From the NCBI GenBank assembly GCA_938006335.1, contig CALLMF010000044.1:62001-126000 (forward strand): 64,000 nucleotides of DNA. Direction: 5' to 3'. Positions 54,436-63,264 of this stretch are shown here, in pieces. Position numbers and translations under genes: made by a program. The notes beneath the pieces are model-generated. The model was not told the origin of the DNA and did not search any database. It saw only the letters and a list, made by a program, of their open reading frames with translations. Position 1 is the stretch's first letter. The number at the start of each line of letters is the position of its first letter. Origin of the DNA: an uncultured Granulosicoccaceae bacterium (GTDB taxonomy: Bacteria > Pseudomonadota > Gammaproteobacteria > Granulosicoccales > Granulosicoccaceae).

Positions 54436-55338
54436 TCAACGTACTGTCGCCAAGCGCGCGCCAGCCACCATGGTATAGCTCTCTATGCCCACAGATGCCA
54501 GTCCCTGTAACGTGCTTTCGACTATTTCTGCTTCCAGGGGCCCGAGCCGAACCCGGAACAGATCATCGTCGGGGCGGCGTACTACCCGCCCAGCCACGCC
54601 CAATTGCCTGGCGACACGGTGTAGCTCGGCACTCGCAACATCACTGTCGCTGTAGGCTCCGATCTGGATCCAGTTGGATGCAGCGCCATCACCGGACGCC
54701 AGTGCGGGCGCGGACTCAACTTCACGCCCCGATACCGCCGCCACCGGTAGCGGCGTAGCGGCCGCGATATCGACATCGTCGGGTGCGACATGGTGAGTCG
54801 ACAGTGCCGCGATTTCAACCGGTGCGGTGCCGCTTTCGAGCATGCCGAGTCTGACCGCCGCACCATACGACAGATCAATGATGCGATCGTCCACGAATGG
54901 ACCCCGGTCGTTCACCTTCACGACCACGCTTTTTCCGTTGTCGGTGCGCGTGACGCGAACAAAGGTCGGTAACGGCAGGTGCTTGTGAGCTGCGGTCATG
55001 GCGTGCATGTCGTAGACCTCGCCGCTCGAGGTATCGCGGCCATGAAACTTGGAGCCATACCAGGACGCGACGCCCGACTCGCTGAAGCCCTCGGCACTGT
55101 CGAGCACCGCATAACGCTGTCCGAACACGGTGTACTCGGACCGGTTGCCGATACGCGACTTGGGCAGATTACGCACTGTCACGGCACTGGCCGCATGAGC
55201 CAGGTGCAACTGACCCGGCCCATCGCCACTCGCACCCGCAAGTTCCGGGGACGGCAACGCGCAAGCGCTGTTCAGCAATACCAGCCCGATCAATCCACCG
55301 ATTAGCCGGGGGCGCGGGAGCGTACACGGTTTTCGCAT
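54436..55338 (-). CDS. rlpA: RlpA-family septal ring lytic transglycosylase
   Basis: A 300-residue lipoprotein (lipobox LLNSAC) with a DPBB domain (EGVASWYG-like: SGVASWYGSKFHGR, then VKVNDRGPFVDDRIIDLSYG) and a C-terminal SPOR domain (about 225-300; IQIGAYSDSDVASAEL, FRVRLGPLEAE). It cleaves denuded glycan at the division septum. Between dacA and mltB, as usual. Confidence 0.93.
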   Translation of the reverse strand: MRKPCTLPRPRLIGGLIGLVLLNSACALPSPELAGASGDGPGQLHLAHAASAVTVRNLPKSRIGNRSEYTVFGQRYAVLDSAEGFSESGVASWYGSKFHGRDTSSGEVYDMHAMTAAHKHLPLPTFVRVTRTDNGKSVVVKVNDRGPFVDDRIIDLSYGAAVRLGMLESGTAPVEIAALSTHHVAPDDVDIAAATPLPVAAVSGREVESAPALASGDGAASNWIQIGAYSDSDVASAELHRVARQLGVAGRVVRRPDDDLFRVRLGPLEAEIVESTLQGLASVGIESYTMVAGARLATVR

Positions 55339-55404
55339 CGATTCGCTCGTGGTGGTCAGTGGATGCCGGCGACCGACTCCCCACCACCGCAAGGCCTGGC
55401 GGAT

Positions 55405-56400
55405 TTAGGGGTCGAGCGCCTGGGCGAGCTCCACCACAGCGCGCGCGTACAGGCGGCTATGGTTGTAACGCGTGATCGCGTAGAAGTTGGTATAGCCGAT
55501 CAGGGTATCTTCGCCAGCGCCGGTGCGAAACTGCATGACCGAAACCGGGCGCCCTGCAGCGATGGCTTGCGACAAGGTATCGCTCTCAAAGCCCGTTGCA
55601 GCAACGTCTGCGGGTGCAACCGACGGTTTCAGTGACCGGGTAACCCAGTCGGCGGCCTGCGATGGCGCATCGGACCAGACGTCGGCAATACCCTCGTCCG
55701 CGATCCAGCCGTGCTCTGCCAGGTAATTGGCCACCGACCCGATCACGTCCGGAATGCTGTTGAACAGATCCGTCACGCCATCGTTGTCGAAATCGATGGC
55801 GTATTGCCGATAACTGCTCGAAATGAACTGCGGCCATCCCATCGCACCCGCGTAGCTGCCCTTCACCTCGCCAAGGTCCCAGCCCTCTCGGGTGCCGAGC
55901 TGCAGGAATTCGGTGAGCTCAGACCGAAAGAAGCTGGCGCGTGGCGGGTAGTCGAATGCAAGTGTCGCCAGTGCGTCCAACACCGCGTACTTGCCGGTGA
56001 TGCGACCGAAGAAGGTTTCCACGCCAATGATCGCTGCAATGACGCTGGGCGGCACGCCCGTTTGCTCGGAGGCACGGTCAAACGTCGCGCGATGCTCGTC
56101 AAGAAAGTCACGCCCCGCAGCAATGCGGTCCTCACCGAGGAAGATGGGACGATACTCGTACCATTCGAGACTCCGCTCTGCGGGCCGACTGATCAGCTCG
56201 ATGATCTTGTCATTGGTGTCGAGCCCCACAAACAACCCGGCCAGCCGATGCTGATCGAGTCCGTGCTTATCGGAGACCTCCAACAGATACTCGCGCACAT
56301 CGGCGCGATCCAGCATGGTCTCGGCCTGTGCGGCGGACAGAAACACACAGGCCCCCAACGCGACCAGGCACGGGCTGATCAGACGCATCATGCTCCCCAT
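55405..56400 (-). CDS. mltB: Lytic murein transglycosylase B
   Basis: A 331-residue murein hydrolase. Signal region with a lipobox-like LGAC, then KHGLDQHRLAG, the catalytic-region Glu in IIGVETFFGRITGKYAVLDA, MGWPQFISSSYRQYAIDFD and a final TNFYAITRYNHSRLYARAV. ATG 56400 overlaps the ung stop; ATG 56391 is an alternative. Confidence 0.94.
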   Translation of the reverse strand: MGSMMRLISPCLVALGACVFLSAAQAETMLDRADVREYLLEVSDKHGLDQHRLAGLFVGLDTNDKIIELISRPAERSLEWYEYRPIFLGEDRIAAGRDFLDEHRATFDRASEQTGVPPSVIAAIIGVETFFGRITGKYAVLDALATLAFDYPPRASFFRSELTEFLQLGTREGWDLGEVKGSYAGAMGWPQFISSSYRQYAIDFDNDGVTDLFNSIPDVIGSVANYLAEHGWIADEGIADVWSDAPSQAADWVTRSLKPSVAPADVAATGFESDTLSQAIAAGRPVSVMQFRTGAGEDTLIGYTNFYAITRYNHSRLYARAVVELAQALDP

Positions 56401-57170
56401 CAGCGTGCGGAAGCTGTGGTTGCAAACCAGTCTATGGTCCCGCGCTGTTGCGCTGCCAACCACTCGTTGGCAGCCGAGAAATGCCGACACCCGAAAAAAC
56501 CGCGCCGCGCCGACAACGGCGATGGATGCGGTGAACGCAACACGAGGTGACGCGTGGTGTCGATGACCTGCCCCTTCTTCTGTGCATAGCTGCCCCACAG
56601 CAAAAATACCATCGGCTGGCCGTTGTCACTCAGATAGCGCACCGCGGCATCGGTAAACGTCTCCCAACCACGTCCCTGATGGGAGGCCGCCTGTCCATGC
56701 TCCACCGTCAGTACGCTATTCAACAGGAACACCCCTTGCGCAGCCCAACCCACCAGGGAGCCCTTTCGAGCGCGCTGCAAACGGGGCTCCCCCTTCCCGA
56801 GATCAGCATCGATTTCCTTGTAGATGTTCATCAGCGACGGTGGTGGCGGCACACCCTCAGGGACCGAAAAGCTCAAGCCCTCAGCCTGCCCGGCGCCGTG
56901 ATAGGGGTCCTGACCAAGGATAACCACGCGCACATCATCGACAGCGGTCAGCGCAAAGGCCCGAAACCAGTCTCGGCTGTGTGGATAGATTACGGCTCGG
57001 CGGGATTTGCGGTTAGCGAGCCAGTCTCGCAACTCGGCCATGTAATCCTCGGCAAACTCGGCATCAGCGAATGCCTGCCAGCTGGGGTGGAGAACCGGGC
57101 CACGCGCCGCCTTCGTCGCGGCCGGAGCGGCTACGGCTACGGGCTCTGCCTGAGTGTCTTTTGTCGTCAT
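56400..57170 (-). CDS. ung: Uracil-DNA glycosylase
   Basis: A 256-residue family-1 UDG removing uracil from DNA. Water-activating loop GQDPYHGAGQAEG, uracil pocket LLNSVLTVE and leucine/His loop HPSPLSARRGFFG. N-terminal extension of about 25 Ala-rich residues is not family core. Same strand as mltB; diverges from lptD. Confidence 0.97.
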   Translation of the reverse strand: MTTKDTQAEPVAVAAPAATKAARGPVLHPSWQAFADAEFAEDYMAELRDWLANRKSRRAVIYPHSRDWFRAFALTAVDDVRVVILGQDPYHGAGQAEGLSFSVPEGVPPPPSLMNIYKEIDADLGKGEPRLQRARKGSLVGWAAQGVFLLNSVLTVEHGQAASHQGRGWETFTDAAVRYLSDNGQPMVFLLWGSYAQKKGQVIDTTRHLVLRSPHPSPLSARRGFFGCRHFSAANEWLAAQQRGTIDWFATTASAR

Positions 57171-57277
57171 GCGCCCCAGTCTACCCGGAGCTTATTGAGC
57201 GAGCCCCCGTGGGCGACTATCATTGATCAACCGGCGCCTCGTGCGCTCCTCGTCTCCTATCACTGGTCCCACGCCCG

Positions 57278-59560
57278 TTGGCAGCCCGCCCTCCAAAGCC
57301 AGCAGGCACCCTCCCGGCAGCATGCACGGTCGTGTGTGTTCTCGCGAGCGTCCCGACCGCCGCGTGGGCGACGGTCTGCCCCATTGTTGCCGCAGACGCA
57401 AGCTTTGCACTCGAAGGCAGCAGCACGGGCGAGAATGTCGATAGCGATCCCGATGCTCCGGTCATCGCCTCAGCGGATGAAATCCTCAGTGAAGGCAACC
57501 TGATCTCGTTGATCGGGGACGCACAGCTCGAGTACCTCGGCAGGCGCATCACGTCGCGATCGGCACAATACAACGCCGACACTGGAGAAATGAGCGTCGA
57601 GGGCCCATTGACCCTTGCTGGCGAAGGCATCGAACTCTCCAGCGGCGGGGCCGATTTCAACCTCGCCGACGATCGCTTCTCCACGGCTGACACTCGCTAC
57701 CGCATCAATCTCGATGACCGCCGCGCCACTGGCGATGCCACGGCCATGCGCGGGGAACCCGGCGGAGTCTTTGAACTCGATGGCGCCAGCTACTCGACAT
57801 GCCCGCCTGAACAGCTCGACTGGTACATACGTGCCGACCGTATGACACTGAACACCGCAGAAGGTGTTGGCGTGGCTCGCGGCATCAGCATGCACTTCAA
57901 GGGCGTACCAGTCTTCGCACTTCCCATTTTCAGCTTTCCGATCGGATCACAACGCAAGACCGGCTTTCTTGCTCCCGCCATTGCGCGATCTGATGACACC
58001 GGCATCGAATTCCACCTACCGTGGTACTGGAACATCAGACCCAATCTGGACGCCACATTCACCTCGCGCCTGATGACCAAGCGCGGCTTGCAGCTGCAAA
58101 GCGAATTGCGCTACCTCGATACCCAGGGCAGCTGGGCCTTGTCCAATGAGACCTTGAAGGACAAGGAGTTCGATCATCAGTGGCGCAGCTTCACGCGGCT
58201 CACTCACAGCGGTGCATTCGGCTCACGCGTTCGCACCAACATCGATGCGGCAACCGTCAGCGACAACGACTACTTCGATGACCTCGGCAACAACCAGCAG
58301 CTCGCACGGGTCACTCACCTGGAGCGCGTCGCGGAGATCGTGTACGAGGATCCCTGGACCGTAGCCGCGGCCCGCTTGCAGGGCTTTCGGACCGTGGATC
58401 TTGCCAGTGTGGCAGACGGAGAACAGCCCGACGTCACCAACACGCCGTACCGACGCCTGCCGCAGTTGACCTTGTCCACGCGTGCACGTCAGGAACCGCT
58501 GGGCCTGTCGGCCAGTCTCGATGGAGAATTCGTGTATTTCGATCGCAAGGCATCGATAACGGGCACGCGCATCGATCTGGAGCCACGCCTGTCATGGCCG
58601 CTGAGCGGAGATGCCTGGTTCATCGAGCCCAGCGTAGCGCACAGATTCACCTGGTACGGGCTCGACAACACGGGCGAGGAGCTCAACAGCACAGCCACCC
58701 GCAACGTCAACACCGTCTCGTTTGATGCAGGTGTATTCCTTGACCGGCCAATCGGCACCGATGGCAGCATCCAGACGCTCGAGCCACGCGTGTATTTCCT
58801 GCATGTACCCTACGAGGATCAGACCGACATCCCGGTGTTCGATTCCAGCGGATTTGATTTCAGCTTTGCACAGCTGTTTCGCGATAATCGCTACAGCGGC
58901 GCCGATCGCGTGGCCGACGCCAACCAGGTATCCATCGCCCTGACTTCACGTGTCGTCAACGGTACCGATGGCCGCGAAAATCTGAGCGCATCGATCGGCC
59001 AGATCTACTATTTCGACGATCGACGCGTGCGGCTGCCCGGCGAGACGTTTACCGACGAAGCCATCGTCGATACCCGCGATCGTTCCGATATCGTCACCGA
59101 GGTATCCACACGGTTCAGGCGTGACTGGCTGGCCCGGGGTAACCTGCAATGGAACGCCGACAGGAACGAGACCGTTCGTGGCTCCGTACTCGTCAGCTAC
59201 CGCCCCGATGATGGGCGTATCCTCAACTTCGGCCACCGGGTGGTCAATACCGGTAGCCGCGCGGAAACCGAGCAGCTGGATTTCTCGGTCTACTGGCCGG
59301 TGCGCGACGACCTGCGTGTCGCCGCCCGCTGGAACTACTCACTGGACGCTGACTTCAGCCTCGAATCGCTGATCGGCCTTGAATACGACAGTTGCTGTTA
59401 CGCCCTGCGTCTGGCTGCAAGGCGCTATATTTCCGACGACGATGAAGACCACGATACCAGCGTGTACCTGCAACTGGTCCTCAAAGGTCTGGCACCCGTA
59501 GGCCAGAACTACGGCTCGGTTGTCGAGAATTCCATTCTTGGCTACAGCGACGACTACTGA
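57278..59560 (+). CDS. lptD: LPS-assembly protein LptD
   Basis: A 760-residue outer-membrane barrel that inserts LPS with LptE. Signal peptide, then an OstA/jelly-roll N-domain (about 70-180; NLISLIGDAQLEYLGRRI, SAQYNADTGEM), then the barrel with LptD marks: FPIGSQRKTGFLAP and YYFDDRRVRLPGE. Cys residues (CPPEQ; SCCYALRLA) fit the disulfide pattern. It starts at TTG 57278 or a nearby non-ATG codon; no ATG is in frame before the signal sequence. Confidence 0.95.
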   Translation: MAARPPKPAGTLPAACTVVCVLASVPTAAWATVCPIVAADASFALEGSSTGENVDSDPDAPVIASADEILSEGNLISLIGDAQLEYLGRRITSRSAQYNADTGEMSVEGPLTLAGEGIELSSGGADFNLADDRFSTADTRYRINLDDRRATGDATAMRGEPGGVFELDGASYSTCPPEQLDWYIRADRMTLNTAEGVGVARGISMHFKGVPVFALPIFSFPIGSQRKTGFLAPAIARSDDTGIEFHLPWYWNIRPNLDATFTSRLMTKRGLQLQSELRYLDTQGSWALSNETLKDKEFDHQWRSFTRLTHSGAFGSRVRTNIDAATVSDNDYFDDLGNNQQLARVTHLERVAEIVYEDPWTVAAARLQGFRTVDLASVADGEQPDVTNTPYRRLPQLTLSTRARQEPLGLSASLDGEFVYFDRKASITGTRIDLEPRLSWPLSGDAWFIEPSVAHRFTWYGLDNTGEELNSTATRNVNTVSFDAGVFLDRPIGTDGSIQTLEPRVYFLHVPYEDQTDIPVFDSSGFDFSFAQLFRDNRYSGADRVADANQVSIALTSRVVNGTDGRENLSASIGQIYYFDDRRVRLPGETFTDEAIVDTRDRSDIVTEVSTRFRRDWLARGNLQWNADRNETVRGSVLVSYRPDDGRILNFGHRVVNTGSRAETEQLDFSVYWPVRDDLRVAARWNYSLDADFSLESLIGLEYDSCCYALRLAARRYISDDDEDHDTSVYLQLVLKGLAPVGQNYGSVVENSILGYSDDY

Positions 59561-59574
59561 CGCACCCTTCGATC

Positions 59575-60864
59575 ATGGTTCGACTTACTCACTCTCTGGC
59601 AGCCGCGCTGGTGCTTGGCCTCGCAGGCCTGATGGCCAGCGCCAATGGCGCAGCACAGGACGACATCGTGATCGACGCGATTGCGGCCGTGGTCAATGAC
59701 CAGGTCGTGCTGGAAAGTGATGTGCGTGCCGAAACGCAGTTCCTGCTCAACCAATCCGCCATCGAGGGCACCACGCTGCCGCGCGGCGATGCGCTTCGGT
59801 CGCGGGTACTCGATCGCCTGATCGATCAAGAGGTCCGCAGGCAGCACGCGGGCCAACTCGGCATTGGTGTCAATCCGAACTCGCTAAACCGAGCGATCGA
59901 GCGCATTGCCGACAGCAACAACCTCGACGTCTCGACACTGCGTGACACCTTGCGAGCGCAGGGGTTCGACTACTCGCGCTTTCGACGCAACATCGAGCAG
60001 GAGATTCTGCTTCAGGAGCTCGTGCAACGCGATGTTGCCGCACGTATCAATGTCTCCGAGCAGGAAATCGATGACTTTGTGGACGCACTGGATAACGATG
60101 TTGACGAGCAGCGCCGCTACCGTATCGGACACATCCTCATCGCGATCTCGCAAACCGCATCCGCCTCGGACCGTGCAGCGGCACGCGCCCGCGCCGAGGC
60201 TGTGCTCGAAGAGCTTGAAAACGGTGCCAACTTTGCGTCGGTTGCAGCCGCCAGATCCGATGGCGCGCGTGCACTCGAAGGTGGGGACCTCGGGTTTCGT
60301 CGCCTCCAGGAGTTGCCCGCCTTCATCGCCAACGCCACGCGCGACATGGACACCGGCGACATTGCAGGGCCTCTGGAATCCCCTAACGGCCTGCACGTCA
60401 TCACGCTGATAGAAACGTCGAGCAGTGACCCGCGCACGCGCGCAGAAACACTCGCGCGCCATGTATTCATCGCCGGTGAGGATGCGGCTGCCGAGCAACG
60501 CATAAACACCGTGAGCCAGCGCATTACCCGCGGTGAGTCGTTTGCGGAGGTTGCCGCCGATGCGAGCGAAGATCCGAACAGCGCCAGCGACGGCGGCGAA
60601 CTGCCCTGGTTCTCCGAAGGTGACATGCCCGCTGAGCTTGAGAACATGGCCGCCACGCTCCCGATCGGCCGCGTGAGCGCGCCGTTCCGTACACGCTTTG
60701 GCTGGCACGTGCTCGAGGTGCTCGATCGTCGCGAACAGGAAATTGCTGCGGCGAACATGCGCGCTCAAGCCGAAGAAGCGATTCGACAGCGTCGCGTCGA
60801 GCAGGAGGCTGAGCGCTGGATGCTGCAACTGCGTGGCGAGTCCTTCATTGACATCCGAAGCTAG
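59575..60864 (+). CDS. surA: Periplasmic chaperone SurA
   Basis: A 429-residue chaperone/PPIase for outer-membrane proteins. Signal peptide (about 1-28), a SurA N-domain (AIAAVVNDQVVLESDVRAE), two parvulin PpiC domains (about 181-280 and 286-386, RIGHILIAISQ and ARHVFIAGEDA) and a short C-helix. Follows lptD by 14 bases. Confidence 0.96.
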   Translation: MVRLTHSLAAALVLGLAGLMASANGAAQDDIVIDAIAAVVNDQVVLESDVRAETQFLLNQSAIEGTTLPRGDALRSRVLDRLIDQEVRRQHAGQLGIGVNPNSLNRAIERIADSNNLDVSTLRDTLRAQGFDYSRFRRNIEQEILLQELVQRDVAARINVSEQEIDDFVDALDNDVDEQRRYRIGHILIAISQTASASDRAAARARAEAVLEELENGANFASVAAARSDGARALEGGDLGFRRLQELPAFIANATRDMDTGDIAGPLESPNGLHVITLIETSSSDPRTRAETLARHVFIAGEDAAAEQRINTVSQRITRGESFAEVAADASEDPNSASDGGELPWFSEGDMPAELENMAATLPIGRVSAPFRTRFGWHVLEVLDRREQEIAAANMRAQAEEAIRQRRVEQEAERWMLQLRGESFIDIRS

Positions 60865-60868
60865 GACC

Positions 60869-61969
60869 GTGGCCAACACTGCCCATCGCTCCGGCACTGA
60901 CCCTCTTGGCAACTCGGTTCATTCCGAGGTGTCGAGACCTCGCATAGCACTGACCGCAGGCGAGCCTGCGGGTATCGGTCCGGACCTTGCGGTCATGCTC
61001 GCGCAAACCTGGCGTTCCGCCGAAATTGTCGCCATCACCAACGCCGCAGTGCTCGAAGCACGCGCCGCTCTGCTTGACCTGCCGCTTACCATCCGCCCCT
61101 TCGACCCGGAGAACCGCGGATCGGACGATCCGCCCGGTACGCTTTGCGTGCTTGACGTCCCGTTTGCGGCTCCAGTGGAAGCTGGCACCCTGGATCCTGC
61201 AAACTCGGCTGGCGTACTCGCCACCCTGGACCTCGCCGTAGATGGCTGTATCGACGGCAGTTTCGATGCAATGGTCACAGCCCCCGTGCACAAGGGTGTG
61301 ATCAACGATGCCGGCGTGGAATTCACCGGGCACACCGAGTACATCGCCGAACGGGTCGACGCCAATCCGGTGATGATGCTCCTGGCCGGCGACCTGCGTG
61401 TGGCGCTTGTCACCACGCATCTACCTCTCGCCGACGTTGCCTCCACCATCGACGCCCCGCTCCTTGAGAATGTACTGCGCATCGTTCACCACGATCTGGT
61501 CGCAACCTTTGGTATCGAAAACCCTCGTGTACTGGTCGCTGGGCTCAACCCGCATGCTGGGGAAGGTGGGCACCTCGGGCGAGAGGAGATAGACATCATC
61601 GAGCCTGTCATTCGACACTTGTGCAACGAAGGCATGGACCTTGTCGGGCCACTGCCAGCGGACACACTGTTCACCCCGCATCACCTCAAGAACGCCGACG
61701 CAGTGGTCGCGATGTACCACGATCAGGGGCTGCCGGTGTTGAAATACGAAGGCTTTGGTCGAGGCGTCAACCTGACACTCGGTTTGCCCGTGCTGCGCAC
61801 GTCAGTCGACCACGGCACAGCACTGGACCGGGCAGGCAGCGGCGATATCGATACCGGCAGCCTTCTCGAAGCGGTAGACCTTGCGACCCGCCTGTCGCAA
61901 GAGCCCGCCACTGCCGCGCCGCCAGCACGAAAATCATCTGCACGTTCAGCGTCATCATCACGCGCATGA
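60869..61969 (+). CDS. pdxA: 4-hydroxythreonine-4-phosphate dehydrogenase
   Basis: A 366-residue NAD enzyme of vitamin B6 synthesis. Recognised by ALTAGEPAGIGPDLAVMLA, TAPVHKGVINDAGVEFTGHTE, LNPHAGEGGHLGREE and MYHDQGLPVLKYEGFGRGVN, with metal His residues. The GTG at 60869 follows AGGA. Its tail extends past the usual end as an Ala/Ser/Arg-rich stretch before the overlap with rsmA. Confidence 0.95.
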   Translation: MANTAHRSGTDPLGNSVHSEVSRPRIALTAGEPAGIGPDLAVMLAQTWRSAEIVAITNAAVLEARAALLDLPLTIRPFDPENRGSDDPPGTLCVLDVPFAAPVEAGTLDPANSAGVLATLDLAVDGCIDGSFDAMVTAPVHKGVINDAGVEFTGHTEYIAERVDANPVMMLLAGDLRVALVTTHLPLADVASTIDAPLLENVLRIVHHDLVATFGIENPRVLVAGLNPHAGEGGHLGREEIDIIEPVIRHLCNEGMDLVGPLPADTLFTPHHLKNADAVVAMYHDQGLPVLKYEGFGRGVNLTLGLPVLRTSVDHGTALDRAGSGDIDTGSLLEAVDLATRLSQEPATAAPPARKSSARSASSSRA

Positions 61970-62793
61970 ACCACCGGGCGCGCAAGCGATTCGGTCAGAA
62001 CTTTCTCCAGGACCGCAGCGTCATCGATCGCATTGTTGATGCCGTCGGGCCACCCGATGGACACCCGGTCGTGGAGATCGGCCCTGGACTGGCCGCGCTC
62101 ACATTGCCCTTGCTCGCCGTGCATTCCCGGCTGGATGTGATCGAGCTGGATCGGGATCTCGTCGCACGCCTGCGGCGCCGTGAGCTCGACGGTCTGCATG
62201 TGCACGAGGGAGACGCACTGGACACCGACTACAGCGCATTGGCGGTCACTCTCGCCGGGAGTGCAACTGACGCATCGAGCCATTCGGATGGCGCAGGACG
62301 TCTTCGTCTGGTGGGCAACCTGCCCTACAACATCGGCACCCCCTTGTTGATCAAGCTCGCCAGACAGCACTCGGCGGTCAGCAGCCTGCATGTGATGCTG
62401 CAACGCGAAGTCGTCGAACGCATGGTGGCGTCGCCGGGTAGCAAGCACTGGGGTCGCCTTTCGGTCATTCTTTCCAGTGTGTTCTCGGTGACGCAGCTTT
62501 TTGATGTCGCTCCCGAGTCATTCGATCCGCAACCGAAGGTGTGGTCAGCGGTTGCGCGCCTGGTACCACGCCCGGACATCCCGGATGCCGCTACGCTGGA
62601 CCGTCTGGAACGTGTCACTCGGCTTGCATTCGCGAACAGGCGCAAGACGCTTCGTAATAACTTCAAAGGTGTTCTGGAGGCGGAAACACTCCATCAGGCA
62701 GGGGTAGATCCGGGCCTGCGCGCAGAACGATTGGAGTTGTCGCAGTTTCATGCACTAGCCAGACTGCTGCCCGAGGCCGAAGACGGCAACTGA
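61966..62793 (+). CDS. rsmA: 16S rRNA dimethyladenosine transferase
   Basis: A 275-residue KsgA methylating A1518/A1519 of 16S rRNA. Recognised by RKRFGQNFLQDRSVIDRIVD, VEIGPGLAALTLPLL, NLPYNIGTPLLIKL and FVNPRRKT-like FANRRKTLRNNF. ATG overlaps the pdxA stop. In the conserved surA-pdxA-rsmA-apaG-apaH run. Confidence 0.97.
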   Translation: MNHRARKRFGQNFLQDRSVIDRIVDAVGPPDGHPVVEIGPGLAALTLPLLAVHSRLDVIELDRDLVARLRRRELDGLHVHEGDALDTDYSALAVTLAGSATDASSHSDGAGRLRLVGNLPYNIGTPLLIKLARQHSAVSSLHVMLQREVVERMVASPGSKHWGRLSVILSSVFSVTQLFDVAPESFDPQPKVWSAVARLVPRPDIPDAATLDRLERVTRLAFANRRKTLRNNFKGVLEAETLHQAGVDPGLRAERLELSQFHALARLLPEAEDGN

Positions 62794-62853
62794 GCCTCGC
62801 TGCCAATGCTACGATTACGCGCATCGACGCCATTATCATCGTCGGGAAGAGGC

Positions 62854-63237
62854 ATGCAGGGCGAAACCAGCGTAGGTATTCAGGTCGAGGTAGAAACGCT
62901 CTACGTCGAGTCGGAGAGCGACCCGGACACAAACCGCTTCGTGTTCGCGTACACGGTGACCATCCGCAACGTTGGTGACCTTCCTGCACGCCTGCTAACG
63001 CGCCATTGGGTCATTCGTGATGCCAACGGCAAGGTGCAGGAAGTGCGCGGCGATGGTGTCGTCGGTGAGCAACCTCACCTCAAGCCTGGCGAGGGTTTTC
63101 AGTACACCAGCGGCACCATGCTGGAGACCTCGATGGGAACGATGGGTGGCAGTTACATCATGATGACCGACGATGGCGACGAGTTTCGTGCTCCCGTGGC
63201 AGACTTCCTGTTGTCAACACCGCGCGTACTGCACTAG
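62854..63237 (+). CDS. apaG: ApaG family protein
   Basis: A 127-residue Fn3-like ApaG: VGIQVEVETLYVESESDPD, YTVTIRNVGDLPARLLTRHW, GDGVVGEQPHLKPGEGFQYT and the C-terminal FRAPVADFLLSTP. The ATG at 62854 after GGGAAGAGG gives the normal length; a longer reading from 62806 is less likely. Precedes apaH by 27 bases. Confidence 0.94.
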   Translation: MQGETSVGIQVEVETLYVESESDPDTNRFVFAYTVTIRNVGDLPARLLTRHWVIRDANGKVQEVRGDGVVGEQPHLKPGEGFQYTSGTMLETSMGTMGGSYIMMTDDGDEFRAPVADFLLSTPRVLH

Positions 63238-63264
63238 TGGTCGCGTTGATGCGCTGGCCGCTCG